Part shown: positions 9,341-19,127 of the stretch, in pieces
How positions within the stretch are numbered: the first letter of the stretch is position 1
Layout of the letters: each line of letters opens with the position of its first letter
Assembly (NCBI GenBank): GCA_028274465.1
Contig: CM051458.1
Coordinates: forward strand, 31,012,692-31,076,691
From: Plantago ovata
Lineage: Eukaryota > Streptophyta > Magnoliopsida > Lamiales > Plantaginaceae
DNA length: 64,000 bases
Direction of reading: 5' to 3'
The notes under the pieces: model-generated
What the model saw: only the letters and a program-made list of their open reading frames with translations
What the model was told of the DNA's origin: nothing
Database searches by the model: none
Translations under genes and position numbers: made by a program

Positions 9341-11141
9341 ATGCCACGACCCAGGAGGCCACGATACATGACCCCGCAGTCCCAGAGGGATTATACCGAC
9401 GGATCGGAGACCGATCAGGGCTCCCCTACTGTTTTAGGGACTCCACCTGGGTCGAGCAGGGGATCGACTCCTCATTCCTCCCTCCACGACCCGTGGGCCC
9501 ACGTTCCAGACGACGGTTGTCCCTTTCAAAGGCCGGAAGATGGTCTTATGTGGAATGGTCGCCCTGTCCTTTACCCCAATGGAGAGAAGTAAGTATTAGG
9601 CATTAACTGATTTACGAACTTTTAATATATATATACCGAACTAACCTTGTCACTATTGACTTACCTGTTCTTCACAGGTTGTATGGGGAGCACGCTGCTA
9701 AAGTACTCAGTTCGATAATACGGAACAGAATGGTCCCACCGCAAGAGGGTGGCAGCCAGTGGCATTGCATCCCGGACCAAATTAAGGGAGAGCTCTTCGA
9801 AGAGCTGAGGGTGAGTTAATATATGCATGTTTAAATACCATGTTTTTACATTCCGTTCGACCGCTATGCATGCGAGGGTAGGCGGCGCCCTCTTATATGT
9901 CGGACCGCATATTTATGTATGGGTAGGCGGCACCCATTATATGCTTGACCGCGTTTAGAACTAGAATGGATAGGCGGCATCCATTACGTGTAGACCGTTC
10001 ATGCATGATGGGTAGGCGGCGTCCTTATTTGTTTGTAGATGACTGTTAACAACCCGATATACCTGAATAGATGTTTTCCCTTGTTATATATTTGATACAT
10101 GTTAGCTCCCCTTGTTATACTTGAATGTTTTTTAAGTATTCACCAACGTATGTGTTTCGATGTTTATTTGTAATTGTGTAGAAAGAATTCTTCCTTCCGA
10201 AAGCATTGCTGATGGATCTCTGGTGGAGCTTCAACTCTCACGATAGTGCCCTTTACAAGTGCATGGTTCATAGCCTGAAGAAAATGTGGAAAGAAGACCG
10301 TCCACGTACCAGTGATTGGCCCGGAGATGCAATTTGGGAGGCGTGGAAGGTATATTGGGTTGACGCGAGAGTCCAGGCGCAGGCTGACCAGAACACTGAG
10401 AACCGGAAGAAGCAGCCGAATGATGGGACACGTACCCTGGTGACACACCGTTTTGGCTCTGAGTCGATCGCTACAGCACATGTGAGGCAGAAGGTAAGTA
10501 TATTAACTTTGTGAATTCATCATTCTTATACTTGTTATTTACTTGCATTTCGAACTTTCAAACTAAGTATATGATGCTTTCATGTGTCATTCAGTTGAAG
10601 GATAAGGAGAGTCTCCTATTCACCCTGTTCTCGAGATCTCAGAAGGCCAAGGACGGACAGTGGTTGTGTGACGAGGCCAAAACAATTGCGGTAAGTATCT
10701 ACAATACATGTGTTTATTAAATACTGATGATTTCATAACTAATTAACAACATAACTAACACCTTATACTCTTGATTTATAATTTCAGACGGCCTACGAGG
10801 ACAGGATTCGTGATCAGGATCTCACTGTTGAGGAAATGAATGCCATTTTCCTCGAGGTGAATCCTCCAGACGAGAAGGGCCGTCGCTTGGGACTTGGGAG
10901 TGCAGCAGCCGTCCCTGAATTGGACTCGAGGCCGACTCGTCGTTCCCGTGCCAGTACATCTTCATCATCTTCAGCAGCAGCAGCAGCTTCCGCTCGAGAG
11001 CAGGCCCTCTTACTTCAGTTGCAGGAGAGGGATGAGGAGGTGAAGAGGCTAGCTGCGAAGCAGGCTCAATATGATACTATGTTTGCTCAGCTGTATGCGA
11101 AGCTGGGGATGGATCCACCTTCCCCACCTACCTCTCCATGA
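9341..11141 (+). CDS. CACTA TnpA-type protein (plant transposase Ptta/En/Spm family), five exons
   Basis: My gene model joins 9,341-9,588, 9,678-9,810, 10,182-10,493, 10,595-10,690 and 10,788-11,141, all with GT...AG introns and matching phases, giving about 380 residues. The start ATG lies directly after a TTGCAG acceptor, so an upstream leader exon is likely. The N-terminus is Pro/Arg/Ser-rich. The centre (exon 3: FLPKALLMDLWWSFN, then DAIWEAWKVYW) resembles the Transposase_24 (Ptta/En/Spm) family. The C-terminus has a Ser/Ala run and a predicted coiled coil (LLLQLQERDEEVKRLAAKQA). In En/Spm systems this partner binds the subterminal repeats and assists transposition. Intron 2 carries the 233-bp hairpin block. 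The gene looks intact. Confidence 0.85.
9823..10055 (+). repeat. 233-bp hairpin block, copy 2 (in intron 2 of the CACTA TnpA-type gene)
   Basis: It matches 1,526-1,758 (inverted) over the same length with about five differences. Four hairpins lie at 9,874-9,892 (GAGGGT-AGGCGGC-GCCCTC), 9,919-9,937 (ATGGGT-AGGCGGC-ACCCAT), 9,966-9,984 (ATGGAT-AGGCGGC-ATCCAT) and 10,008-10,026 (weaker stem). The loop is the same 7 bases each time while the stem changes on both sides. Loops are spaced 45, 47 and 42 bp apart. As in Copia A, the block reads in the sense direction of its host element. Confidence 0.9.
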
Positions 11142-11403
11142 TCCCCTATCCTTTTCGACTCTATTTACTATTTTCTACATGAATACTGTGTACACTATGA
11201 TATTATTTTGGATTAGTATTGTGTACGTATGATTATTATTATATGTATGGAGGGTTTTGGTACATTTATTATGATTTTTTTGAATTATTTTTTGGTTTAT
11301 TTGGTCTATAAAATTTCTGTAACATGTTGCTTAACTAAACAGGTTGCATTTGATTTTGAGTCTCATTATTATATCTAAAAAATTAAAAAAAAAAAAAAAA
11401 TAA
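11142..11403 (+). other. 3' flank of the CACTA TnpA-type gene
   Basis: This stretch is non-coding and AT-rich, with a run of A near 11,381-11,406. It presumably contains the 3' UTR and polyadenylation site, though no single signal stands out. Confidence 0.5.
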
Positions 11404-11404
11404 A

Positions 11405-11790
11405 AAAATTAGCAACCGATGGGCTCATCCGTCGCTATATACAGCGACGGATAAGGCTTATCCGTCGCTAAAAGTCCCGGACTTTTAGCGACGGATAAGC
11501 CTTATCCGTCGCTGTATATAGCAACCGATGAGACTCATCCGTCGCTAAAAGTCCGGTGACTTTAGCGACGGATAAGTCATCGGTTGCTAAAAGTCAACCT
11601 TATTTTCCGTATCCGTCGCTAATCCGTCGCAAATTCGCGACGGATTACTCATCGGTCGCTAATTCGCTAGCGACCAACGATTTAGCGACGACGAATTTAT
11701 CCGTCGCTAAAAACACCGATCGGTCGCTAGCGATATTTAGCGACCGATCGGCCGATTTTAGCGACGGATGGTTCCGTCGCTAAAATCGGT
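11405..11790. repeat. Right subterminal repeat array of the CACTA element
   Basis: The same AGCGACGGAT / ATCCGTCGCT words as on the left occur in alternating orientation. Long inverted pairs are present, such as the two arms around 11,440-11,520. They end in the terminal CTTGTAGTG. Confidence 0.9.
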
Positions 11791-11803
11791 ATATCTTGTA
11801 GTG

Positions 11804-11964
11804 CTCTATTGCTAAGTTATATCTCAGGTCCTAGGAACAAGTATGAAAGGCACTTGCAGACTCTCGCTTCAGTCGCTCCAGAGGAAAGCATTACTGTAGC
11901 CTTGCGACGACGCTCTAGAGGAAAGTACTACGCTCCCGAGGAAAGCACTAATTACCTATCAACA
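11804..11964 (+). mobile_element. 5' LTR of Gypsy C, part 2
   Basis: The LTR resumes after the CACTA element with CTC (target duplication) and runs to ...CTATCAACA just before the primer-binding site. It contains three loose repeats of a CGCTC-N2-GAGGAAAG-type word (11,870-11,950). With part 1, the LTR is about 880 bp. Confidence 0.75.
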
Positions 11965-11965
11965 T

Positions 11966-11985
11966 TTGGCGCCGTTTGTGGGAAC
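11966..11985 (+). other. Primer-binding site of Gypsy C
   Basis: TTGGCGCCGTTTGTGGGAAC directly follows the LTR. The TGGCGCC core is the usual start of primer-binding sites in plant Gypsy elements of the Tat/Athila group. The exact tRNA cannot be decided by eye. Confidence 0.8.
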
Positions 11986-12027
11986 CGATCAAAAGGTTAC
12001 CCTCGCCCTACTAGCGAGGTCCGAAGA

Positions 12028-13980
12028 ATGATTAATCCCAAAAGAAGTACCCGCCTTGCGACCGCTGTCGCCGGACCCCCAACTGCTCGTCCTCGGGGCC
12101 GTCCCCCGTTAGGAGGCAGAGGCAGAGGAAGGTGGCGAGGCAACGGTGGTAGGGCAGTTAGAAATAATAATGTTGATGACTACTCAGACGATGACTTAGT
12201 CGATGGAGCGCTGACGAGCATCACCAAGGAATCCCCGTCGAATCCGGTTTTGGCGCATTGAGACCTTTCGCTCAACCGGTCCCAAGGCAAGTTCAGCCGG
12301 ACCCAAGGCAAGCCCAGCCAGCAGCAATGAACTTTACCCTTCTCAACGGACGAGTAGTTCGTCCCGCGGACTATGGATTCACAGAGACGCAATACGGATT
12401 GTTCCTCCTGACCATCCAAGGATGCCTAGGAGAAATTGAGGCAGCAAGAGTAGAGGAAGAAATAAGGGCCCAAAGGCAGCCCCAGTGCAAGAACCCGCAC
12501 CAACTCAAGCAAGAGCGTATCCCGTTGAAGTGAAGCTCAATCTCGAGCAAGTCCTAGGCCAATTCACTCAAGGCTAGGACCCCAAGACGTGCAATCAAGG
12601 CTAGGTCCCCAAGGAGCACCGGGAGACTTGAGGGAAGTGATCGAGAGGAGAGTAAGGGCTTCTCAAGCGCCCAATGACCCACATCCTCCGGACCAACTTC
12701 AACTCCAGGTTGTCAATCCGCCAACTCTTCCAAATCAAACCACTCATCAGAACCGTCTGGAGACGATGGCCGAGAACAATGGTGGTAGGATAGTGGCTCA
12801 AGTCACCCCGATGGTAGGATTTGACCCCATGACCGGAAGGAGGCTTAACCTTGAAGAGCTAAAATCTGAGAGAAAAGTCCTTGAAGCACAAATAGATGCG
12901 CTGAAGATAAACGTCCAAGAGAAAGAGAAGGACATGGAGCCAAGCGCCCTATGTGATGCCATAAGAACTCATGTGGTAAAGACTGATAGAGGATTTCCAA
13001 CTTTGGAAAATTACGATGGTACTAGCTGTCGGAAGAACCATCTTGTAAGGTTTGGCACAAAGATGGAAGCTCATGGACATGATCCCAATACCAAGGCATT
13101 GATCTTCCCTTTGACACTTTATGGAGAGGCAATGGTTTGGTGGTCTAACTTGGACAATGGATCCATCACGTCTTACAAGGAACTCACATCTCAATTCATT
13201 AAAAGATTTGAGAAAGTGATTCGGAAGAAAAGAGGAGTCAAGTATTTGGCCGAAATCTTCCAAGGACCGTCGAAGGACTTGAGGGAATTCTTGACAAGGT
13301 TCCATGAAGCGGCATACCAAGTAGAAACTCACGGAGCCAAGGAGCGAAAGGAATACTTGTATGGGAATACCACTAATGAGAAGCTTCGGGACAAACTCGC
13401 AAGGTCCCATTTGGAGACAGAAAAGGACCTAGAGCAAGTATGCGAAAACCTTTTGGCGGCGGAGGAATTCCGAAGAACCGTCCCAGTGAGAACTATTGCT
13501 CCGACCGCTCCGAACGAAAAGGAACAACAAAGGCAAGGTCAAAATCATCCTCCGAAGTAAAAGAGGCAAGACCAGAGGAATGAGAGAAATACCATCCAAA
13601 AAGAGCCACACCATAGAAATGGCTTCAGGGACAAGAGAACTCCTCCAAGGAGATCTCCTCCTAGAAGGTACGAGAAGTACACAGAGCTTAATAGGCCAAG
13701 ATCGGATATCTTGAGCACTATTATAACAAGAAGGATGGACGTGGATTGACCCGACCCTATGCCGGAGTCCCGGAAGCATAGAAATTCGGAAAAGTTTTGC
13801 TACTTTCACAAAGGCAGAGGGCATACCACCGATGAATGTGTTAACCATAAAATTGAAATTGAGAAGTTAGTGCGCCGAGGGCAATTGGTTAACTACATTC
13901 GTCGTGAGGAACCTGTCCACCAACCTATCCAATACATCTCCCCCGAACCACGAAGGGAGCCTTCAGTCTTGCCACCCCCA
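12028..13980 (+). mobile_element. Gypsy C gag region (fossil)
   Basis: The region opens with an Arg/Gly-rich N-terminus (RPRGRPPLGGRGRGRWRG near 12,090-12,145). A retrotransposon-gag domain follows (LTLYGEAMVWWSNL near 13,110 and LREFLTRFHEAAYQVE near 13,285). Next is an unusual zinc knuckle CYFHKGRGHTTDEC (about 13,798-13,840), followed by VNHKIEIEKLVRRGQLVNYI. The HKGRGHTTDEC-type knuckle with a trailing 'IEKLVRRG' helix is characteristic of Tat/Retand-like gag proteins. The region is interrupted in several places. Confidence 0.85.
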
Positions 13981-14159
13981 CCTCCTCCTCCTCCTGAGGG
14001 CGAGCGACATCGGGATTATGGAAGAGAAGCGAACTTTGAGAATAGACCCATCCATGGGAGAATTCTTACTATTGCCGGAGGACCGGCGGGAGGAGATAGT
14101 CGCAAGGCAAGAGAAAGAACCGCGAACGACCTTACCGCGAGAGACCCCATGTATGGACA

Positions 14160-15741
14160 AAGGAACCAACATGATCTCCTTCGATGATAGTGAACTTCCT
14201 CTGAGACATGCCGGAGGAGGGGACACTCAAGATCCAAGTGTTCCTTTGGTAGTGTCTCTCGACATTTTCTGCTATGAAGTCCCAAAGGTACTAGTAGATA
14301 CCGGAAGCTCAGCCAATCTCATATTCACAAGCACTCTAAAAAAGATGAAAATTGACCCGAAGGAAGGATTGAAAGAATTGGTAAGCGCCCTAGTAAGGTT
14401 CGGAGGACAGCCAATAATGCCCCTCGGGAGTTTGGTCCTACCGGTGTCCATGGGCAAGGATCCTTTCAGAGTAACAAAGTCGGTTACATTCTTGGTAGTC
14501 GATATTCCTTTCGAGTATTATGTGGTAATAGGGCGACCCGCATTGTCTCAATTCAAGACTGTTGTCTCAACCGTCCACAACCGCATGAAGTTTCTTGCGA
14601 CGACGGAGCCGTAGGGAAAGAAATTGGAAACATAAGAGAGGCATGGGAATGCTATACTCTTTCCGCAAGTGTGACCTCGAGCGCACGTTTCGCCCTAGGA
14701 GACAGGGATCCGGAAGCAAGAGCAAATACTTTTTACTCCATCCGAGCGACTCAGACCCGAAGGAAATCTAAAAAGCCTAGTCCGGCAGTAAGGCGAAGAA
14801 AAGCGGTCCAGAGGAAAGAACAAAGTTTAGCAGTGGCAGAGGTAAAAGAGCTCGAAGAGTACAAAGTAATTCCTCCCATCCCTCCGACCTCAAAGAAAAA
14901 AGTATTTTTTGAAGAAAACAAAATTGAAGCAAAAGAGGCCTTGGAAGAAATTCAAGTGGTAGAAGGGTCCTCCGAAAAGGTCACAAGGATAGGGACAGAG
15001 ATGACCGCCGAGGTACGAATGAAGGTCATCCAATGCCTCAGAGACAACAATGATGTCTTTGCATGGAGTACGGAGGATCTCAAGGGAATTGACCCTAGGG
15101 TCGCGGTTCACCATCTGAACTTAGATCCCAAGATCACCCATATTCGCGAGAAGCGAAGAGAATTTGGTCCGGAGGCAACGCGATTATTGAGGCCGAGGTC
15201 CAGAGTCTATTGAAATCAGGGCACATCAAGGAAGTAAGATACTCCGATTGGGTTTGCAATGTTGTTCTAGTAGAAAAGGGCGAAGGGAAATGGAGAATGT
15301 GCAACAACTTCACTCGCCTCAACAAGTTTTGTCCAAAGGATCCTTATCCCCTTCCTAGGATTGATTAATTTTTGGACTCCACCGCCGGATGTGCACTACT
15401 TAGCTTCATGGACGCCTACCAAGGCTTTTACCAAATCAAGATGGCGAGGGACGATGTTCCCAAGACAGCCTTCTTTGTCAATGGCAACGTCTACTGCTTC
15501 AACATCATGCCCTTCAGACTCAAGAACGCGGGAGAAACTTACCAACGCCTAGTGAACAAGATGTTCGAGGAAGAGATATGCAAAACCATGGAAGTTTATG
15601 TTGATGACATGCTAGTGAAGAGCAAGATGGAGAACCAACATGTTGAACATCTCAACAAGTGCTTCGCGGTCGTGTGGAAGTATGGTAGGAAACTTAATCC
15701 GGCAAAGTGTACGTTTGGTGTCAAGGGAGTCAAGTTCCTTG
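14160..15741 (+). mobile_element. Gypsy C protease and reverse transcriptase start (fossil)
   Basis: The retropepsin site is VLVDTGSSANLIF near 14,290, with the later FEYYVVIGRPALSQFK segment near 14,510. RT follows: SDWVCNVVLVEKGEGKWRMC near 15,240, AYQGFYQIKMARDDVPKTAF near 15,410 and the catalytic VYVDDMLVKS near 15,600. It stops at 15,741 at the border of Copia LTR D, within the RT fingers/thumb region. Broken in a few places. Confidence 0.9.
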
Positions 15742-17419
15742 TGATAGTATGTATGTCCTAGAGACAACCTTTATTAAGGGCAAATGTACTATTACACAGT
15801 CAATGTAATATATTACTCCCTCCGTCCCAGAGCAGTTGCACCATTTGCTTTTGGACACAGAAAATAAGAGAATAGTTAAATATTAAGTTATATTGATAGT
15901 GGAGGTTGCTTTTAATTTATTGGGGATTTGTGGCCACAAAAATTGTGTTGATGGAATATAAAATTATTATAATCATGTCCGAATATGGCAAAGAAATGAA
16001 ATGGTGCAACTCGAATGGGACGCCCAAAATGGAAAAATGGTGCAACTGTTCTGGGACGGAGGGAGTATATGTTGGTTTATCCATGTTTATGTTTACATAC
16101 ATATTTATATATTACATCATGCATACATCATGTCATATCTTTATCTGGTTGGTCTGTATAGATATCAAACATATCCCCTGTGGATAGATGACTGATCACA
16201 TAATTAGTGGGAACTATGTGAATTATCATATATCCCAAATTCTCCCTAGTCGAAACTCATCTCGGATGTAAGGGTCTGAATGACGCAATTGAGACTAGTA
16301 TGCGTGGAGGTTATACTTGTTAGAGCAAGTGTGAGTTGATCCCACGACCACGGAACGGACCGTTAGACGAATCCATTATGTTCCCATAACTGCGCATAGT
16401 TGTTTGAGGAGGATTCCGAACAATGGAAGAACTCACTGGATACTCCCATCGATGTATATTCTACACTGAAGTGTCTATGGGAACCAGAGTTGTCGAAGTG
16501 ATGTCATTCGTCCTTTGAGTCCCAGGACTTTATTATCACAGTTGTTGCCCCATGTCTTTGGAAGGAATCCAATGCCCGCTTTGAATAAGCACCCTGCTAC
16601 GGCCCTTCTGGGATCATGGCTACATTACAAATGTGGATGATAAGTGTTCCTGTGAGGATTCATCTCATATGTGTAGCATTGGAGAGAACTGCTCAAGTCG
16701 TTTATAGTTGTGTTGGTAAAACCTTTGGCCAGCGTATGGATATATTTATGAATGGTCATAAGACATATCGCATTAACCAAGCAACTCACTGAAGACACCA
16801 TGAGTGTATTATTGGGATAGACACTTCATCGATCCTAGATGCATTCGAGTCAGTCAGATGAAAGGACCTAACCATCGCCGCATTGAGTGCAACAGGCTTT
16901 AACAACGAAAGGGTAGCTTTGAGAAACCTCTCAAATGTCCTCTTGTATTAATATTGCAAATGAGACCGTCTAGGAATCCCATGACGCCTAGTAAGGTTAC
17001 TAGCTTAATACACTGAGGCCCTATGGGTCACATTAATGTGGTGATTCAGCTTATCCGCATGACCATGGAGATGGGATTATAATTAATCAAGATTAATTAA
17101 AATTAGTTGTGGCACAATTAATATTATGAGAATATTAATTGAATTAATTGTATTTATGGAATACAATTAAAGATTATATTTTAGAAATATAATTGAGTTT
17201 GGAATCAAAAGGATATATTAATTAAAGATTAATATATGCATACGGGTCAAATCTAATTGAGTTAGAATTGCCTTAGACTTGCATGTGGGTCCCAAAAGTG
17301 GGACCCACCTTATTCCCATGAGGCGCGGCCGGCGCATAGGAGGTAGGAGTTTGACTCCTTTCTCCAATCAAACTTATGGGGCAAGTTTTTACTAATTGAG
17401 TTGTAATTTAATTAGGAAT
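15742..17419 (+). mobile_element. Copia LTR D, left part (interrupted LTR)
   Basis: It starts TGATAGTATGTATGTCC and follows the E-family LTR (46,846-48,954) in order, with a Stowaway MITE inside. At 17,419 it is interrupted by SIRE element G and resumes at 39,582. No primer-binding site follows the LTR and no polypurine tract precedes it, so it is best read as a solo LTR. The flanks CCTTG (15,737-15,741) and CCTAG (40,153-40,157) could be a decayed target duplication. Confidence 0.8.
15816..16065. mobile_element. Stowaway MITE (250 bp)
   Basis: Terminal inverted repeats start CTCCCTCCGTCCC, the canonical Tc1/mariner Stowaway end, and extend about 30 bp with few mismatches (…AGAGCAGTTGCACCATTT / AAATGGTGCAACTGTTCT…). 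TA is present on both sides (15,814-15,815 and 16,066-16,067). The open frames inside are not genes. Confidence 0.95.
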
Positions 17420-19015
17420 TTTTAGGAAACTTGTAATTTTGATGAGCAATTAACCATGCTAAATTAAGGAAAGTCCAGTAACTAGTACTCTTAAGGTCCA
17501 TAGGAATTTAGAATTTTAAGGACATTGTAAAAGAGGAACGTTTGCTGATGACTTAGATTAGGTGCTAGATAGGTTGGTTTTAAAGCTTATGATGTATCTT
17601 GTTTTCTGAAAAGAAATACAACCTATTGAAGCATTTGCTGACGATGTACTTTGTTTTTACAAACAAACTTTTGAAGCATTTAGAAACCGCTCAGAATCTT
17701 GAAGAATATTGAAGATCTGAAGACTTGAAGAATTTGAAGATCTGAAGACTAGAAGATTTCTGAAGACTGGTATCTACAAAGGCACATGTTGCTCAGAAAG
17801 TGGAAACTTCAGCAACAGCATTGCATAAGTGAAAATCAGAAACACAGAGTAGGTTGCGCTTGCTGAAACTGAGACTGACCACTTGCTGATGGAACATATG
17901 TGACCTCTTGCTGAATGTACTTACTTTTGCGCTCCAATGTTACTGTTTGAATTCTATTCAAATGAGCATTAACTGCAAAGCTTGCACGCGAAGAACATGA
18001 AGACTAGAAGACAAACAAGGATGCTGCTGAAAGTACAAAAGCAAGATAGTGACATCTTAAGGATCAAAAGCCTTGGAATTTAAAATTCAAACGGCTCCTT
18101 ATTTTCACTATAAATAGAGGTCATCCGGCAAAGAGTTGAAGTGTGTCAACAACGTGATCAAACTCTCACTTGTGATTAAACTCACATACCTTCAAACTCT
18201 CTATACTGCCATTGATCCGTTCCAAGACTTAAAGCTTGAGAAAGCTACTTGTGAAGAAGTAGAATTTACACGAATAAGAAATTAGTTAAGTGTTCTTTCT
18301 TTCTTTCGAACAAGAAGAAGTCTTGACACCAGAAACAATCAAACTTGTTTACTGCAAAGTATTCAAAGTTGTGTTTCTTAGATTACTTGTTGTAACTGAA
18401 TAAGTTATAATTAAGTTATCTCACCCCAAAACTCTCTAACTGAAAATACACCCTTTCAGGCGTGATATTCAGGGGGAACTTAATCGAGCATAGTTTTGCT
18501 GATTAAAAGTACCAAGTTTGGTGGAGAACAAGGTTGCGTTCTCTAGATTAAGTTGGAGACAAAGCAAGTGTGCTTTGGTTTCTGTTTGAATCGCTTTAGA
18601 TAGAAGTTGTAAGGAACCTCAATCATATCTTAGTGGATTCAGTCCTATGAAGGACAAAGTGGATTAGTGGAGAGATTACGCCACTCTCAGATACCACTAT
18701 AAAAGTGTTTGTGTGATTTACTTACTGTACTTAGTTTTCAGCAAATCATATCTGTTTGTACACAGTCACTCACATCACTTGCTGAAACATTTATTTACTG
18801 AAAGAGCACTATCAAAGACTTCCGCTCTCTGATTTTAAGTATCAGCAAACCTAGCTACTGAAAAGTAACTTACGCTTGCTGAGAAAGTTAAGTATCAGCA
18901 AACTCATTACTAAAAAGTAATAAGCACTCGCTGAGAAAGTTTTAAACGACAAAAGTTTGAAAAGACTATTCACCCCCCCCCTCTAGTCTTTTCTTGTTGT
19001 TTAAAGGGACCAACA
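17420..19015 (+). mobile_element. 5' LTR of SIRE G
   Basis: A 1,596-bp LTR ending GGGACCAACA. A TATA-like CACTATAAATAGAG lies near 18,108. The words TTGCTGA and TCAGCAA occur about twelve times, including in the stretch 18,770-18,930. A poly-C run lies at 18,972-18,980. Confidence 0.95.
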
Positions 19016-19017
19016 AG

Positions 19018-19030
19018 TGGTATCAGAGCT
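19018..19030 (+). other. Primer-binding site of SIRE G (initiator tRNA-Met type)
   Basis: TGGTATCAGAGCT lies two bases after the LTR end (…CCAACA|AG). This is the standard Copia site and confirms the LTR border and orientation. Confidence 0.92.
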
Positions 19031-19127
19031 GGAGGTTCTTTAACCTTCAACACTGAACCTAGATCCCCTTAGGTTCTTTCCGTAAATCACTCTCACTTGA
19101 TCAGTTTGGTAGTGCTTTGTTGACAGG

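Larger units (their letters stand above)
6784..11803 (+). mobile_element. CACTA (En/Spm) DNA transposon, 5,020 bp
   Basis: Both ends are seen: CACTACAAGAAAA at 6,784 and its inverted match CTTGTAGTG at 11,795-11,803, flanked by the 3-bp target duplication CTC (6,781-6,783 and 11,804-11,806). Dense subterminal repeats of the AGCGACGGAT / ATCCGTCGCT word occupy both ends. Inside are an incomplete TnpD-type transposase ORF and a complete-looking five-exon TnpA-type gene. Without the tnp2 catalytic core, this copy should depend on another element for mobility. Insertion is within a poly-C run of the Gypsy C LTR. Confidence 0.97.
6062..15741 (+). mobile_element. Gypsy element C, Tat/Retand-like, truncated, carrying a CACTA insertion
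   Basis: This is an LTR element with a 5' LTR (6,062-6,783 plus 11,807-11,964), a primer-binding site starting TGGCGCC, then gag, protease and the first part of reverse transcriptase. It ends abruptly at 15,741, where Copia LTR D begins, so RNase H, integrase and 3' LTR are missing. It is inserted in the LTR of Copia B. The gag type (retrotransposon-gag fold followed by a CX3HX6-7C-like knuckle) and the long spacer between protease and RT fit the Tat/Retand branch. Coding parts are interrupted in several places. Confidence 0.85.

Noticed and set aside
9874-10026. The regularly spaced hairpin units look at first like a CRISPR array
   Set aside because: Only four units, the between-hairpin segments are themselves related, and the setting is a plant transposon intron; CRISPR arrays are prokaryotic.
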